Positions 12,210-25,853 of a stretch of 64,000 bases of DNA are shown piece by piece (the stretch's first letter is position 1; every line of letters begins with the position of its first letter). Position numbers and translations under genes: made by a program. Source of the DNA: Auanema rhodensis. Lineage: Eukaryota > Nematoda > Chromadorea > Rhabditida > Rhabditidae. The notes under the pieces were generated by a model. That model saw nothing but the letters and a program-made list of their open reading frames with translations. It did no database searches and was not told the DNA's origin. The stretch lies in the NCBI GenBank assembly GCA_964057225.1, contig OZ059894.1, forward strand, positions 24,582,476-24,646,475, in the 5' to 3' direction.

Positions 12210-13118
12210 CCTCATGTCCATATTAGTCTAAAAACAAATTTTTATTGATATTGGTTCATGGTAACCATGACTTTGAAATTTACGTGAACTTTGATTTATG
12301 CTAATTAAATGTACACGTGATGTGCACTTGGTATGTAACTCGCTTCACGTGAAAGATAAAGAGATGCGGTGTTCAAAATAAGATTCCCCATGTCCATATT
12401 AGTCTAAAAACAAATTTTTATTGATATTGGTGCATGGTAACCATGACTTTGAAATTTACGTGAACTTTAATTTATGCTAATTAAATGTACACGTGATGTG
12501 CACTTGGTATGTAACTCGCTTCACGTGAAAGATAAAGAGATGCGGTTTTCAAAATTAGATTCCCCATGTCCATATTAGTCTAAAAACAAATTTTTATTGA
12601 TATTGGTGCATGGTAACCATGACTTTGAAATTTACGTGAACTTTAATTTATGCTAATTAAATGTACACGTGATGTGCACTTGGTATGTAACTCGCTTCAC
12701 GTGAAAGATAAAGAGATGCGGTTTTCAAAATTAGATTCCTCATGTCCATATTAGTCTAAAAACAAATTTTTATTGATATTGGTTCATGGTAACCATGACT
12801 TTGAAATTTACGTGAACTTTGATTTATGCTAATTAAATGTACACGTGATGTGCACTTGGTATGTAACTCGCTTCACGTGAAAGATAAAGAGATGCGGTGT
12901 TCAAAATAAGATTCCCCATGTCCATATTAGTCTAAAAACAAATTTTTATTGATATTGGTGCATGGTAACCATGACTTTGAAATTTACGTGAACTTTAATT
13001 TATGCTAATTAAATGTACACGTGATGTGCACTTGGTATGTAACTCGCTTCACGTGAAAGATAAAGAGATGCGGTTTTCAAAATTAGATTCCCCATGTCCA
13101 TATTAGTCTAAAAACAAT
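11853..13118 (+). repeat. Trimer offset duplication (528 bp)
   Basis: Positions 11853-12590 repeat at 12381-13118, three monomers apart. Markers are GATTCCTCATG (12209 and 12737), ACTTTGATTTATG (about 12289 and 12817) and GCGGTGTTCAAAATAAG (about 12367 and 12895). Identity is lost at 13119, where the second copy gains the AATTTTTTATTG form of the A/T tract. Confidence 0.8.
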
Positions 13119-13487
13119 TTTTTATTGATATTGGTGCATGGTAACCATGACTTTGAAATTTACGTGAACTTTAATTCATGCTAATTAAATGTACACGTGA
13201 TGTGCACTTGGTATGTAACTCGCTTCACGTGAAAGATAAAGAGATGCGGTTCTCAAAATTTGATTCCCCATGTCCATATTAGTATAAAAACAAATTTTCA
13301 TTGATATTGGTTCATGGTAACCATGACTTTGAAATTTACGTGAACTTTAATTTATGCTAATTAAATGTACACGTGATGTGCACTTGGTATGTAACTCGCT
13401 TCACGTGAAAGATAAAGAGATGCGGTTTTCAAAATTAGATTCCCCATGTACATATTAGTCTAAAAACAAATTTTTATTGATATTGGT

Positions 13488-16101
13488 TCATGGTAACCAT
13501 GACTTTGAAATTTACGTGAACTTTAATTTATGCTAATTAAATGTACACGTGATGTGCACTTGGTATGTAACTCGCTTCACGTGAAAGATAAAGAGATGCG
13601 GTTTTCAAAATTAGATTCTCCATGTCCATATTAGTCTAAAAACAAATTTTTATTGATATTGGTGCATGGTAACCATGACTTTGAAATTTACGTGAACTTT
13701 AATTTATGCTAATTAATTGTACACGTGATGTGCACTTGGTATGTAACTCGCTTCACGTGAAAGATAAAGAGATGCGGTTTTCAAAATTAGATTCTCCATG
13801 TCCATATTAGTCTAAAAACAAATTTTTATTGATATTGGTGCATGGTAACCATGACTTTGAAATTTACGTGAACTTTAACTTATGCTAATTAAATGTACAC
13901 GTGATGTGCACTTGGTATGTAACTCGCTTCACGTGAAAGATAAAGAGATGCGGTTTTCAAAATCAGATTCCCCATGTCCATATTAGTCTAAAAACAAATT
14001 TTTATTGATAATGGTTCATGGTAACCATGACTTTGAAATTTACGTGAACTTTAATTTATGCTAATTAAATGTACACGTGATGTGCACTTGGTATGTAACT
14101 CGCTTCACATGAAAGTTAAAGAGATGCGGTTTTCAAAATTAGATTCCCCATGTCCATATTAGTCTAAAAACAAATTTTTATTGATATTGGTTCATGGTAA
14201 CCATGACTTTGAAATTTACGTGAACTTTAATTTATGCTAATTAAATGTACACGTGATGTGCACTTGGTATGTAACTCGCTTCACGTGAAAGATAAAGAGA
14301 TGCGGTTTCCAAAATTAGATTCCCCATGTCCATATTAGTCTAAAAACAATTTTTTATTGATATTGGTGCATGTTAACCATGACTTTGAAATTTACGTGAA
14401 CTTTAATTTATGCTAATTGAATGTACACGTGATGTGCACTTGGTATGTAACTCGCTTCACGTGAAAGATAAACAGATGCGGTTTTCAAAATTAGATTCCC
14501 CATGTCCATATTAGTCTAAAAACAAATTTTTATTAATATTGGTTCATGGTAACCATGACTTTGAAATTTACGTGAACTTTAATTTATGCTAATTAAATGT
14601 ACACGTGATGTGCACTTGGTATGTAACTCGCTTCACGTGAAAGATAAAGATATGCGGTTTTCAAAATTAGATTCCCCATCTCCATATTAGTCTAAAAACA
14701 AATTTTTATTGATATTGGTTCATGGTAACCATGACTTTGAAATTTACGTGAACTTTAATTTATGCTAATTAAATGTACACGTGATGTGCACTTGGTATGT
14801 AACTCGCTTCACGTGAAAGATAAAGAGATGCGGTTTTCAAAATTAGATTCCCCATGTCCATATTAGTCTAAAAACAAATTTTTATTGATATTGGTGCATG
14901 GTAACCATGACTTTGAAATTTACGTGAACTTTAATTTATGCTAATTAAATGTACACGTGATGTGCACTTGGTATGTAACTCGCTTCACGTGAAAGATAAA
15001 GAGATGCGGTTTTCAAAATTAGATTCTCCATGTCCATATTAGTCTAAAAACAAATTTTTATTGATATTGGTGCATGGTAACCATGACTTTGAAATTTACG
15101 TGAACTTTAATTTATGCTAATTAAATGTACACGTGATGTGCACTTGGTATGTAACTCGCTTCACGTGAAAGATAAAGAGATGCGGTTTTCAAAATTAGAT
15201 TCTCCATGTCCATATTAGTCTAAAAACAAATTTTTATTGATATTGGTGCATGGTAACCATGACTTTGAAATTTACGTGAACTTTAACTTATGCTAATTAA
15301 ATGTACACGTGATGTGCACTTGGTATGTAACTCGCTTCACGTGAAAGATAAAGAGATGCGGTTTTCAAAATCAGATTCCCCATGTCCATATTAGTCTAAA
15401 AACAAATTTTTATTGATATTGGTTCATGGTAACCATGACTTTGAAATTTACGTGAACTTTAATTTATGCTAATTAAATGTACACGTGATGTGCACTTGGT
15501 ATGTAACTCGCTTCACATGAAAGTTAAAGAGATGCGGTTTTCAAAATTAGATTCCCCATGTCCATATTAGTCTAAAAACAAATTTTTATTGATATTGGTT
15601 CATGGTAACCATGACTTTGAAATTTACGTGAACTTTAATTTATGCTAATTAAATGTACACGTGATGTGCACTTGGTATGTAACTCGCTTCACGTGAAAGA
15701 TAAAGAGATGCGGTTTCCAAAATTAGATTCCCCATGTCCATATTAGTCTAAAAACAATTTTTTATTGATATTGGTGCATGTTAACCATGACTTTGAAATT
15801 TACGTGAACTTTAATTTATGCTAATTGAATGTACACGTGATGTGCACTTGGTATGTAACTCGCTTCACGTGAAAGATAAACAGATGCGGTTTTCAAAATT
15901 AGATTCCCCATGTCCATATTAGTCTAAAAACAAATTTTTATTAATATTGGTTCATGGTAACCATGACTTTGAAATTTACGTGAACTTTAATTTATGCTAA
16001 TTAAATGTACACGTGATGTGCACTTGGTATGTAACTCGCTTCACGTGAAAGATAAAGATATGCGGTTTTCAAAATTAGATTCCCCATCTCCATATTAGTC
16101 T
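13488..16101 (+). repeat. 8-monomer HOR (1408 bp), two copies
   Basis: Positions 13488-14693 match 14896-16101 at 1408 bp spacing, with one mismatch noticed (TTAATTG at 13717 against TTAAATG). Linked markers in order are TTCTCC, TTTAACTTATG, AAAATCAGATT, CACATGAAAGTTAAAG, GTTTCCAAAA with AATTTTTT and ATGTTAACC, AATTGAATG, GATAAACAG, TTAATATT, GATATGCGG and CCATCTCC. The AATTGAATG - GATAAACAG - TTAATATT series recurs far downstream (45.7-59.9 kb). The copies separate at 16102. Confidence 0.85.
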
Positions 16102-16128
16102 GAAAACAAATTTTTATTGATATTGGTG

Positions 16129-17190
16129 CATGGTAACCATGACTTTGAAATTTACGTGAACTTTAATTTATGCTAATTAAATGTACACGTGATGTGCACT
16201 TGGTATGTAACTCGCTTCACGTGAAAGATAAAGAGATGCGGTTTTCAAAATTAGATTCCCCATGTCCATATTAGTCTAAAAACAAATTTTTATTGATATT
16301 GGTGCATGGTAACCATGACTTTGAAATTTACGTGAACTTTAATTTATGCTAATTAAATGTACACGTGATGTGCACTTGGTATGTAACTCGCTTCACGTGA
16401 AAGATAAAGAGATGCGGTTTTCAAAATTAGATTCCCCATGTCCATATTAGTCTAAAAACAAATTTTTATTGATATTGGTGCATGGTAACCATGACTTTGA
16501 AATTTACGTGAACTTTAATTTATGCTAATTAAATGTACACGTGATGTGCACTTGGTATGTAACTCGCTTCACGTGAAAGATAAAGAGATGCGGTTTTCAA
16601 AATTAGATTCCCCATGTCCATATTAGTCTAAAAACAAATTTTTATTGATATTGGTGCATGGTAACCATGACTTTGAAATTTACGTGAACTTTAATTTATG
16701 CTAATTAAATGTACACGTGATGTGCACTTGGTATGTAACTCGCTTCACGTGAAAGATAAAGAGATGCGGTTTTCAAAATTAGATTCCCCATGTCCATATT
16801 AGTCTAAAAACAAATTTTTATTGATATTGGTGCATGGTAACCATGACTTTGAAATTTACGTGAACTTTAATTTATGCTAATTAAATGTACACGTGATGTG
16901 CTCTTGGTATGTAACTCGCTTCACGTGAAAGATAAAGAGATGCGGTTTTCAAAATTAGATTCCCCATGTCCATATTAGTCTAAAAACAAATTTTTATTGA
17001 TATTGGTGCATGGTAACCATGACTTTGAAATTTACGTGAACTTTAATTTATGCTAATTAAATGTACACGTGATGTGCACTTGGTATGTAACTCGCTTCAC
17101 GTGAAAGATAAAGAGATGCGGTTTTCAAAATTAGATTCCCCATGTCCATATTAGTCTAAAAACAAATTTTTATTGATATTGGTGCATGGT
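16129..17190 (+). repeat. Nearly uniform run of monomers
   Basis: About six consecutive monomers are practically identical, all with TGCATGG in the central dyad and an intact CACGTG in both boxes. The one difference I see is TGTGCTCTTGG at 16901. Uniform runs like this are expected where one monomer has been amplified recently. The run ends where the TAATCA variant first appears near 17191. Confidence 0.7.
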
Positions 17191-18660
17191 AATCATGACT
17201 TTGAAATTTACGTGAACTTTAATTTATGCTAATTAATAGTACACGTGATGTGCACTTGGTATGTAACTCGCTTCACGTGAAAGATAAAGAGATGCGGTTT
17301 TCAAAATTAGATTCCCCATGTCCATATTAGTCTAAAAACAAATTTGTATTGATATTGGTGCATGGTAATCATGACTTTGAAATTTACGTGAACTTTAATT
17401 TATTCTCATTAAATGTACACGTGATGTGCACTTGGTATGTAACTCGCTTCACGTGAAAGATAAAGAGATGCGGTTTTCAAAATTAGATTTCCCATGTCCA
17501 TATTAGTCTAAAAACAAATTTTTATTGATATTGGTGCATGGTAATCAAGACTTTGAAATTTACGTGAACTTTAATTTATGCTAATTAAATGTACACGTGA
17601 TGTGCACTTGGTATGTAACTCGCTTCACGTAAAAGATGAAGAGATGCGGTTTTCAAAATTAGATTCCCTATGTCCATATTAGTCTAAAAACAAATTTTTA
17701 TTGATATTGGTTCATGGTAACCATGACTTTGAAATTTACGTGAACTTTAATTTATGCTAATTATATGTACACGTGATGTGCACTTGGTATGTAACTCGCT
17801 TCACGTGAAAGATAAAGAGATGCGGTTTTCAAAATTAGATTCCCCATGTCCATATTAGTCTAAAAACAAATTTTTATTGATATTGGTGCATGGTAACCAT
17901 GACTTTGAAATTTACGTGAACTTTAATTTATGCTAATTAAATGTACACGTGATGTGCACTTGGTATGTAACTCGCTTCACGTGAAAGATAAAGAGATGCG
18001 GTTTCCAAAATTAGATTCCCCATGTCCATATTAGTCTAAAAACAATTTTTTATTGATATTGGTGCATGGTAACCATGACTTTGAAATTTACGTGAACTTT
18101 AATTTATGCTAATTAAATGTACACGTGATGTGCACTCGGTATGTAACTCGCTTCACGTGAAAGATAAAGAGATGCGGTTTCCAAAATTAGATTCCCCATG
18201 TCCATATTAGTCTAAAAACAATTTTTTATTGATATTGGTGCATGGTAACCATGACTTTGAAATTTACGTGAACTTTAATTTATGCTAATTAAATGTACAC
18301 GTGATGTGCACTTGGTATGTAACTCGCTTCACGTGAAAGATAAAGAGATGCGGTTTTCAAATTTAGATTCCCCATGTCCATATTAGTCTAAAAACAAATT
18401 TTTATTGATATTGGTGCATGGTAATCATGACTTTGAAATTTACGTGAACTTTAATTTATGCTAATTAAATGTACACGTGAAGTGCACTTGGTATGTAACT
18501 CGCTTCACGTGAAAGATAAAGAGATGCGGTTTTCAAAATTAGATTCCCCATGTCCATATTAGTCTAAAAACAAATTTTTATTGATATTGGTGCATGGTAA
18601 TCAAGACTTTGAAATTTACGTGAACTTTAATTTATTCTCATTAAATGTACACGTGATGTG
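17191..18660 (+). repeat. Divergent subfamily block with TAATCA
   Basis: This block introduces linked variants that are absent from most of the window: GGTAATCATG or GGTAATCAAG in the central dyad, TTTATTCTCATT, CACGTAAAAGATGAAG, GATTCCCTATG, and two successive monomers with GTTTCCAAAA plus AATTTTTTATTG. The same series in the same order returns at 62.0-63.9 kb; the CCCTATG marker is at 17661 here and at 62187 there (253 monomers, after allowing for two 1-bp deletions). The CACTCGG change near 18136 is private. Confidence 0.75.
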
Positions 18661-19720
18661 CACTTGGTATGTAACTCGCTTCACGTGAAAGATAAAGAGA
18701 TGCGGTTTTCAAAATTAGATTCCCCATGTCCATATTAGTCTAAAAACAAATTTTTATTGATATTGGTGCATGGTAATCAAGACTTTGAAATTTACGTGAA
18801 CTTTAATTTATGCTAATTAAATGTACACGTGATGTGCACTTGGTATGTAACTCGCTTCACGTGAAAGATGAAGAGATGCGGTTTTCAAAATTAGATTCCC
18901 CATGTCCATATTAGTCTAAAAACAAATTTTTATTGATATTGGTTCATGGTAACCATGACTTTGAAATTTACGTGAACTTTAATTTATGCTAATTAAATGT
19001 ACACGTGATGTGCACTTGGTATGTAACTCGCTTCACGTGAAAGATAAAGAGATGCGGTTTTCAAAATTAGATTCCCCATGTCCATATTAGTCTAAAAACA
19101 AATTTTTATTGATATTGGTGCATGGTAATCAAGACTTTGAAATTTACGTGAACTTTAATTTATGCTAATTAAATGTACACGTGATGTGCACTTGGTATGT
19201 AACTCGCTTCACGTGAAAGATGAAGAGATGCGGTTTTCAAAATTAGATTCCCCATGTCCATATTAGTCTAAAAACAAATTTTTATTGATATTGGTGCATG
19301 GTAATCAAGACTTTGAAATTTACGTGAACTTTAATTTATGCTAATTAAATGTACACGTGATGTGCACTTGGTATGTAACTCGCTTCACGTGAAAGATAAA
19401 GAGATGCGGTTTTCAAAATTAGATTCCCCATGTCCATATTAGTCTAAAAACAAATTTTTATTGATATTGGTGCATGGTAATCAAGACTTTGAAATTTACG
19501 TGAACTTTAATTTATGCTAATTAAATGTACACGTGATGTGCACTTGGTATGTAACTCGCTTCACGTGAAAGATGAAGAGATGCGGTTTTCAAAATTAGAT
19601 TCCCCATGTCCATATTAGTCTAAAAACAAATTTTTATTGATATTGGTTCATGGTAACCATGACTTTGAAATTTACGTGAACTTTAATTTATGCTAATTAA
19701 ATGTACACGTGATGTGCACT
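18661..19720 (+). repeat. Dimeric HOR (352 bp)
   Basis: GAAAGATGAAGAG occurs at about 18864, 19216 and 19568, every second monomer. Monomers between them carry GATAAAGAG. GGTAATCAAGAC is present in most of the dyads. This local two-monomer periodicity covers about 1 kb and passes into the segment with the 1-bp deletions. Confidence 0.75.
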
Positions 19721-20440
19721 TGGTATGTCACTCGCTTCACGTGAAAGATAAAGAGATGCGGTTTTCAAAATTAGATTCCCATGTCCATATTAGTCTAAAA
19801 ACAAATTTTTATTGATATTGGTGCATGGTAACCATGACTTTGAAATTTACGTGAACTTTAATTTATGCTAATTAAATGTACACGTGATGTGCACTTGGTA
19901 TGTAACTCGCTTCACGTGAAAGATAAAGAGATGCGGTTTTCAAAATTAGATTCCCCATGTCCATATTAGTCTAAAAACAAATTTTTATTGATGTTGGTTC
20001 ATGGTAACCATGACTTTGAAATTTACGTGAACTTTAATTTATGCTAATTAAATGTACACGTGATGTGCACTTGGTATGTAACTCGCTTCACGTGAAAGAT
20101 AAAGAGATGCGGTTTTCAAAATTAGATTCCCATGTCCATATTAGTCTAAAAACAAATTTTTATTGATATTGGTGCATGGTAACCATGACTTTGAAATTTA
20201 CGTGAACTTTAATTTATGCTAATTAAATGTACACGTGATGTGCACTTGGTATGTAACTCGCTTCACGTGAAAGATAAAGAGATGCGGTTTTCAAAATTAG
20301 ATTCCCCATGTCCATATTAGCCTAAAAACAAATTTTTATTGATGTTGGTTCATGGTAACCATGACTTTGAAATTTACGTGAACTTTAATTTATGCTAATT
20401 AAATGTACACGTGATGTGCACTTGGTATGTAACTCGCTTC
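19721..20440 (+). repeat. Dimer duplication carrying a 1-bp deletion
   Basis: The run of four C in GATTCCCCATG is three C at about 19778-19780 and again at about 20129-20131. These are the only deletions I found in the window. The two are 351 bp apart, one dimer minus the lost base, and each is followed one monomer later by GATGTTGGTTC (19991 and 20342). The pair therefore represents one deletion copied with its dimer. The downstream array runs 2 bp out of phase until 62752. Confidence 0.85.
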
Positions 20441-23400
20441 ACGTGAAAGATAAAGAGATGCGGTTTTCAAAATTAGATTCCCCATGTCCATATTAGTCTA
20501 AAAACAAATTTTTATTGATATTGGTTCTCGGTAACCATGACTTTGAAATTTACGTGAACTTTAATTTATGCTAATTAAATGTACACGTGATGTGCACTTG
20601 GTATGTAACTCGCTTCACGTGAAAGATAAAGAGATGCGGTTTTCAAAATTAGATTCCCCATGTCCATATTAGTCTAAAAACTAATTTTTATTGATATTGG
20701 TTTATGGTAACCATGACTTTGAAATTTACGTGAACTTTAATTTATGCTAATTAAATGTACACGTGATGTGCACTTGGTATGTAACTCGCTTCACGTGAAA
20801 GATAAAAAGATGCGGTTTTCAAAATTAGATTCCCCATGTCCATATTAGTCTAAAAACAAATTTTTATTGATATTGGTTCATGGTAACCATGACTTTGAAA
20901 TTTACGTGAACTTTAATTTATGCTAATTAAATGTACACGTGATGTGCACTTGGTATGTAACTCGCTTCACGTGAAAGATAAAGAGATGCGGTTTTCAAAA
21001 TTAGATTCCCCATGTCCATATTAGTCTAAAAACTAATTTTTATTGATATTGGTTTATGGTAACCATGACTTTGAAATTTACGTGAACTTTAATTTATGCT
21101 AATTAAATGTACACGTGATGTGCACTTGGTATGTAACTCGCTTCACTTGAAAGATAAAGAGATGCGGTTTTCAAAATTAGATTCCCCATGTCCATATTAG
21201 TCTAAAAACAAATTTTTATTGATATTGGTTCATGGTAACCATGACTTTGAAATTTACGTGAACTTTAATTTATTCTTATTAAATGTACACGTGATGTGCA
21301 CTTGGTATGTAACTCGCTTCACGTGAAAGATAAAGAGATGCGGTTTTCAAAATTAGATTCCCCATGTCCATATTAGTCTAAAAACAAATTTTTATTGATA
21401 TTGGTGCATGGTAACCATGACTTTGAAATTTACGTGAACTTTAATTAATGCTAATTAAATGTACACGTGATGTGCACTTGGTATGTAACTCGCTTCACAT
21501 GAAAGATAAAGAGATGCGGTTTTCAAAATTAGATTCCCCATGTCCATTCTAGTCTAAAAACAAATTTTTATTGATATTGGTTCATGGTAACCATGACTTT
21601 GAAATTTACGTGAACTTTAATTTATGCTAATTAAATGTACACGTGATGTGCACTTGGTATGTAACTCGCTTCACGTGAAAGATAAAGAGATGCGGTTTTC
21701 AAAATTAGATTCCCCATGTCCATATTAGTCTAAAAACAAATTTTTATTGATATTGGTTTATGGTAACCATGACTTTGAAATTTACGTGAACTTTAATTTA
21801 TGCTAATTAAATGTACACGTGATGTGCACTTGGTATGTAACTCGCTTCACGTGAAAGATAAAGAGATGCGGTTTTCAAAATTAGATTCCCCATGTCCATA
21901 TTAGTCTAAAAACAAATTTTTATTGATATTGGTGCATGGTAACCATGACTTTGAAATTTACGTGAACTTTAATTTATGCTAATTAAATGTACACGTGATG
22001 TGCACTTGGTATTTAACTCGCTTCACGTGAAAGATAAAGAGATGCGGTTTTCAAAATTAGATTCCCCATGTCCATATTAGTCTAAAAACAAATTTTTATT
22101 GATATTATTGCATGGTAACCATGACTTTGAAATTTACGTGAACTTTAATTTATGCTAATTAAATGTACACGTGATGTGCACTTGGTATGTAACTCGCTTC
22201 ACGTGAAAGATAAAGAGATGCGGTTTTCAAAATTAGATTCCCCATGTCCATATTAGTCTAAAAACAAATTTTTATTGATATTGGTTCATGGTAACCATGA
22301 CTTTGAAATTTACGTGAACTTTAATTTATGCTAATTAAATGTACACGTGATGTGCACTTGGTATGTAACTCGCTTCACATGAAAGATAAAGAGATGCGGT
22401 TTTCAAAATTAGATTCCCCATGTCCATATTAGTCTAAAAACAAATTTTTATTGATATTGGTTCATGGTAACCATGACTTTGAAATTTACGTGAACTTTAA
22501 TTTATGCTAATTAAATGTACACGTGATGTGCACTTGGTATGTAACTCGCTTCACGTGAAAGATAAAGAGATGCGGTTTTCAAAATTAGATTCCCCATGTC
22601 CATATTAGTCTAAAAACAAATTTTTATTGATATTGGTTCTCGGTAACCATGACTTTGAAATTTACGTGAACTTTAATTTATGCTAATTAAATGTACACGT
22701 GATGTGCACTTGGTATGTAACTCGCTTCACGTGAAAGATAAAGAGATGCGGTTTTCAAAATTAGATTCCCCATGTCCATATTAGTCTAAAAACTAATTTT
22801 TATTGATATTGGTTTATGGTAACCATGACTTTGAAATTTACGTGAACTTTAATTTATGCTAATTAAATGTACACGTGATGTGCACTTGGTATGTAACTCG
22901 CTTCACTTGAAAGATAAAGAGATGCGGTTTTCAAAATTAGATTCCCCATGTCCATATTAGTCTAAAAACAAATTTTTAACGATATTGGTTCATGGTAACC
23001 ATGACTTTGAAATTTACGTGAACTTTAATTTATGCTAATTAAATGTACACGTGATGTGCACTTGGTATGTAACTCGCTTCACGTGAAAGATAAAGAGATG
23101 CGGTTTTCAAAATTAGATTCCCCATGTCCATATTAGTCTAAAAACAAATTTTTACTGATATTGGTGCATGGTAACCATGACTTTGAAATTTACGTGAACT
23201 TTAATTTATGCTAATTAAATGTACACGTGATGTGCACTTGGTATGTAACTCGCTTCACGTGAAAGATAAAGAGATGCGGTTTTCAAAATTAGATTCCCCA
23301 TGTCCATATTAGTCTAAAAACAAATTTTTATTGATATTGGTGCATGGTAACCATGACTTTGAAATTTACGTGAACTTTAATTTATGCTAATTAAATGTAC

Positions 23401-25853
23401 ACGTGATGTGCACTTGGTATGTAACTCGCTTCACTTGAAAGATAAAGAGATGCGGTTTTCAAAATTAGATTCCCCATGTCCATATTAGTCTAAAAACAAA
23501 TTTTTATTGATATTGGTTCATGGTAACCATGACTTTGAAATTTACGTGAACTTTAATTTATTCTTATTAAATGTACACGTGATGTGCACTTGGTATGTAA
23601 CTCGCTTCACGTGAAAGATAAAGAGATGCGGTTTTCAAAATTAGATTCCCCATGTCCATTCTAGTCTAAAAACAAATTTTTATTGATATTGGTTCATGGT
23701 AACCATGACTTTGAAATTTACGTGAACTTTAATTTATGCTAATTAAATGTACACGTGATGTGCACTTGGTATGTAACTCGCTTCACGTGAAAGATAAAGA
23801 GATGCGGTTTTCAAAATTAGATTCCCCATGTCCATATTAGTCTAAAAACAAATTTTTATTGATATTGGTTCATGGTAACCATGACTTTGAAATTTACGTG
23901 AACTTTAATTTATGCTAATTAAATGTACACGTGATGTGCACTTGGTATGTAACTCGCTTCACGTGAAAGATAAAGAGATGCGGTTTTCAAAATTAGATTC
24001 CCCATGTCCATATTAGTCTAAAAACAAATTTTTATTGATATTGGTTTATGGTAACCATGACTTTGAAATTTACGTGAACTTTAATTTATGCTAATTAAAT
24101 GTACACGTGATGTGCACTTGGTATGTAACTCGCTTCACTTGAAAGATAAAGAGATGCGGTTTTCAAAATTAGATTCCCCATGTCCATATTAGTCTAAAAA
24201 CAAATTTTTATTGATATTGGTGCATGGTAACCATGACTTTGAAATTTACGTGAACTTTAATTTATGCTAATTAAATGTACACGTGATGTGCACTTGGTAT
24301 GTAACTCGCTTCACTTGAAAGATAAAGAGATGCGGTTTTTAAAATTAGATTCCCCATGTCCATATTAGTCTAAAAACAAATTTTTATTGATATTGGTTCA
24401 TGGTAACCATGACTTTGAAATTTACGTGAACTTTAATTTATGCTAATTAAATGTACACGTGATGTGCACTTGGTATGTAACTCGCTTCACATGAAAGATA
24501 AAGAGATGCGGTTTTCAAAATTAGATTCCCCATGTCCATATTAGTCTAAAAACAAATTTTTATTGATATTGGTTCATGGTAACCATGACTTTGAAATTTA
24601 CGTGAACTTTAATTTATGCTAATTAAATGTACACGTGATGTGCACTTGGTATGTAACTCGCTTCACGTGAAAGATAAAGAGATGCGGTTTTCAAAATTAG
24701 ATTCCCCATGTCCATATTAGTCTAAAAACAAATTTTTATTGATATTGGTTCATGGTAACCATGACTTTGAAATTTACGTGAACTTTAATTTATGCTAATT
24801 AAATGTACACGTGATGTGCACTTGGTATGTAACTCGCTTCACATGAAAGATAAAGAGATGCGGTTTTCAAAATTAGATTCCCCATGTCGATATTAGTCTA
24901 AAAACAAATTTTTATTGATATTGGTTCATGGTAACCATGACTTTGAAATTTACGTGAACTTTAATTTATGCTAATTAAATGTACACGTGATGTGCACTTG
25001 GTATGTAACTCGCTTCACGTGAAAGATAAAGAGATGCGGTTTTCAAAATTAGATTCCCCATGTCCATATTAGTCTAAAAACAAATTTTTATTGATATTGG
25101 TTCATGGTAACCATGACTTTGAAATTTACGTGAACTTTAATTTATGCTAATTAAATGTACACGTGATGTGCACTTGGTATGTAACTCGCTTCACGTGAAA
25201 GATAAAGAGATGCGGTTTTCAAAATTAGATTCCCCATGTCCATATTAGTCTAAAAACTAATTTTTATTGATATTGGTTTATGGTAACCATGACTTTGAAA
25301 TTTACGTGAACTTTAATTTATGCTAATTAAATGTACACGTGATGTGCACTTGGTATGTAACTCGCTTCACGTGAAAGATAAAGAGATGCGGTTTTCAAAA
25401 TTAGATTCCCCATGTCCATATTAGTCTAAAAACAAATTTTTATTGATATTGGTTTATGGTAACCATGACTTTGAAATTTACGTGAACTTTAATTTATGCT
25501 AATTAAATGTACACGTGATGTGCACTTGGTATGTAACTCGCTTCACGTGAAAGATAAAGAGATGCGGTTTTCAAAATTAGATTCCCCATGTCCATATTAG
25601 TCTAAAAACAAATTTTTATTGATATTGGTGCATGGTAACCATGACTTTGAAATTTACGTGAACTTTAATTTATGCTAATTAAATGTACACGTGATGTGCA
25701 CTTGGTATGTAACTCGCTTCACTTGAAAGATAAAGAGATGCGGTTTTCAAAATTAGATTCCCCATGTCCATATTAGTCTAAAAACAAATTTTTATTGATA
25801 TTGGTTTATGGTAACCATGACTTTGAAATTTACGTGAACTTTAATTTATTCTT
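20441..25853 (+). repeat. Shuffled mosaic of subfamily monomers
   Basis: No single long HOR explains this segment. A limited set of variant monomers recurs in changing order: GGTTCTCGG (20523, 22635), AACTAATTTTTA with TTTATGG (20680, 21032, 22792, 25256), TTTATTCTTATT (21269, 23557, 25847), CCATTCTAG (21544, 23656), CACATGAAAG and CACTTGAAAG. Some pairs are 12 monomers apart (20523/22635 and 21544/23656), another 13 monomers (21269/23557). Conflicting spacings of this kind indicate overlapping exchanges. GATATTATTGCATGG near 22106 is private. Confidence 0.7.
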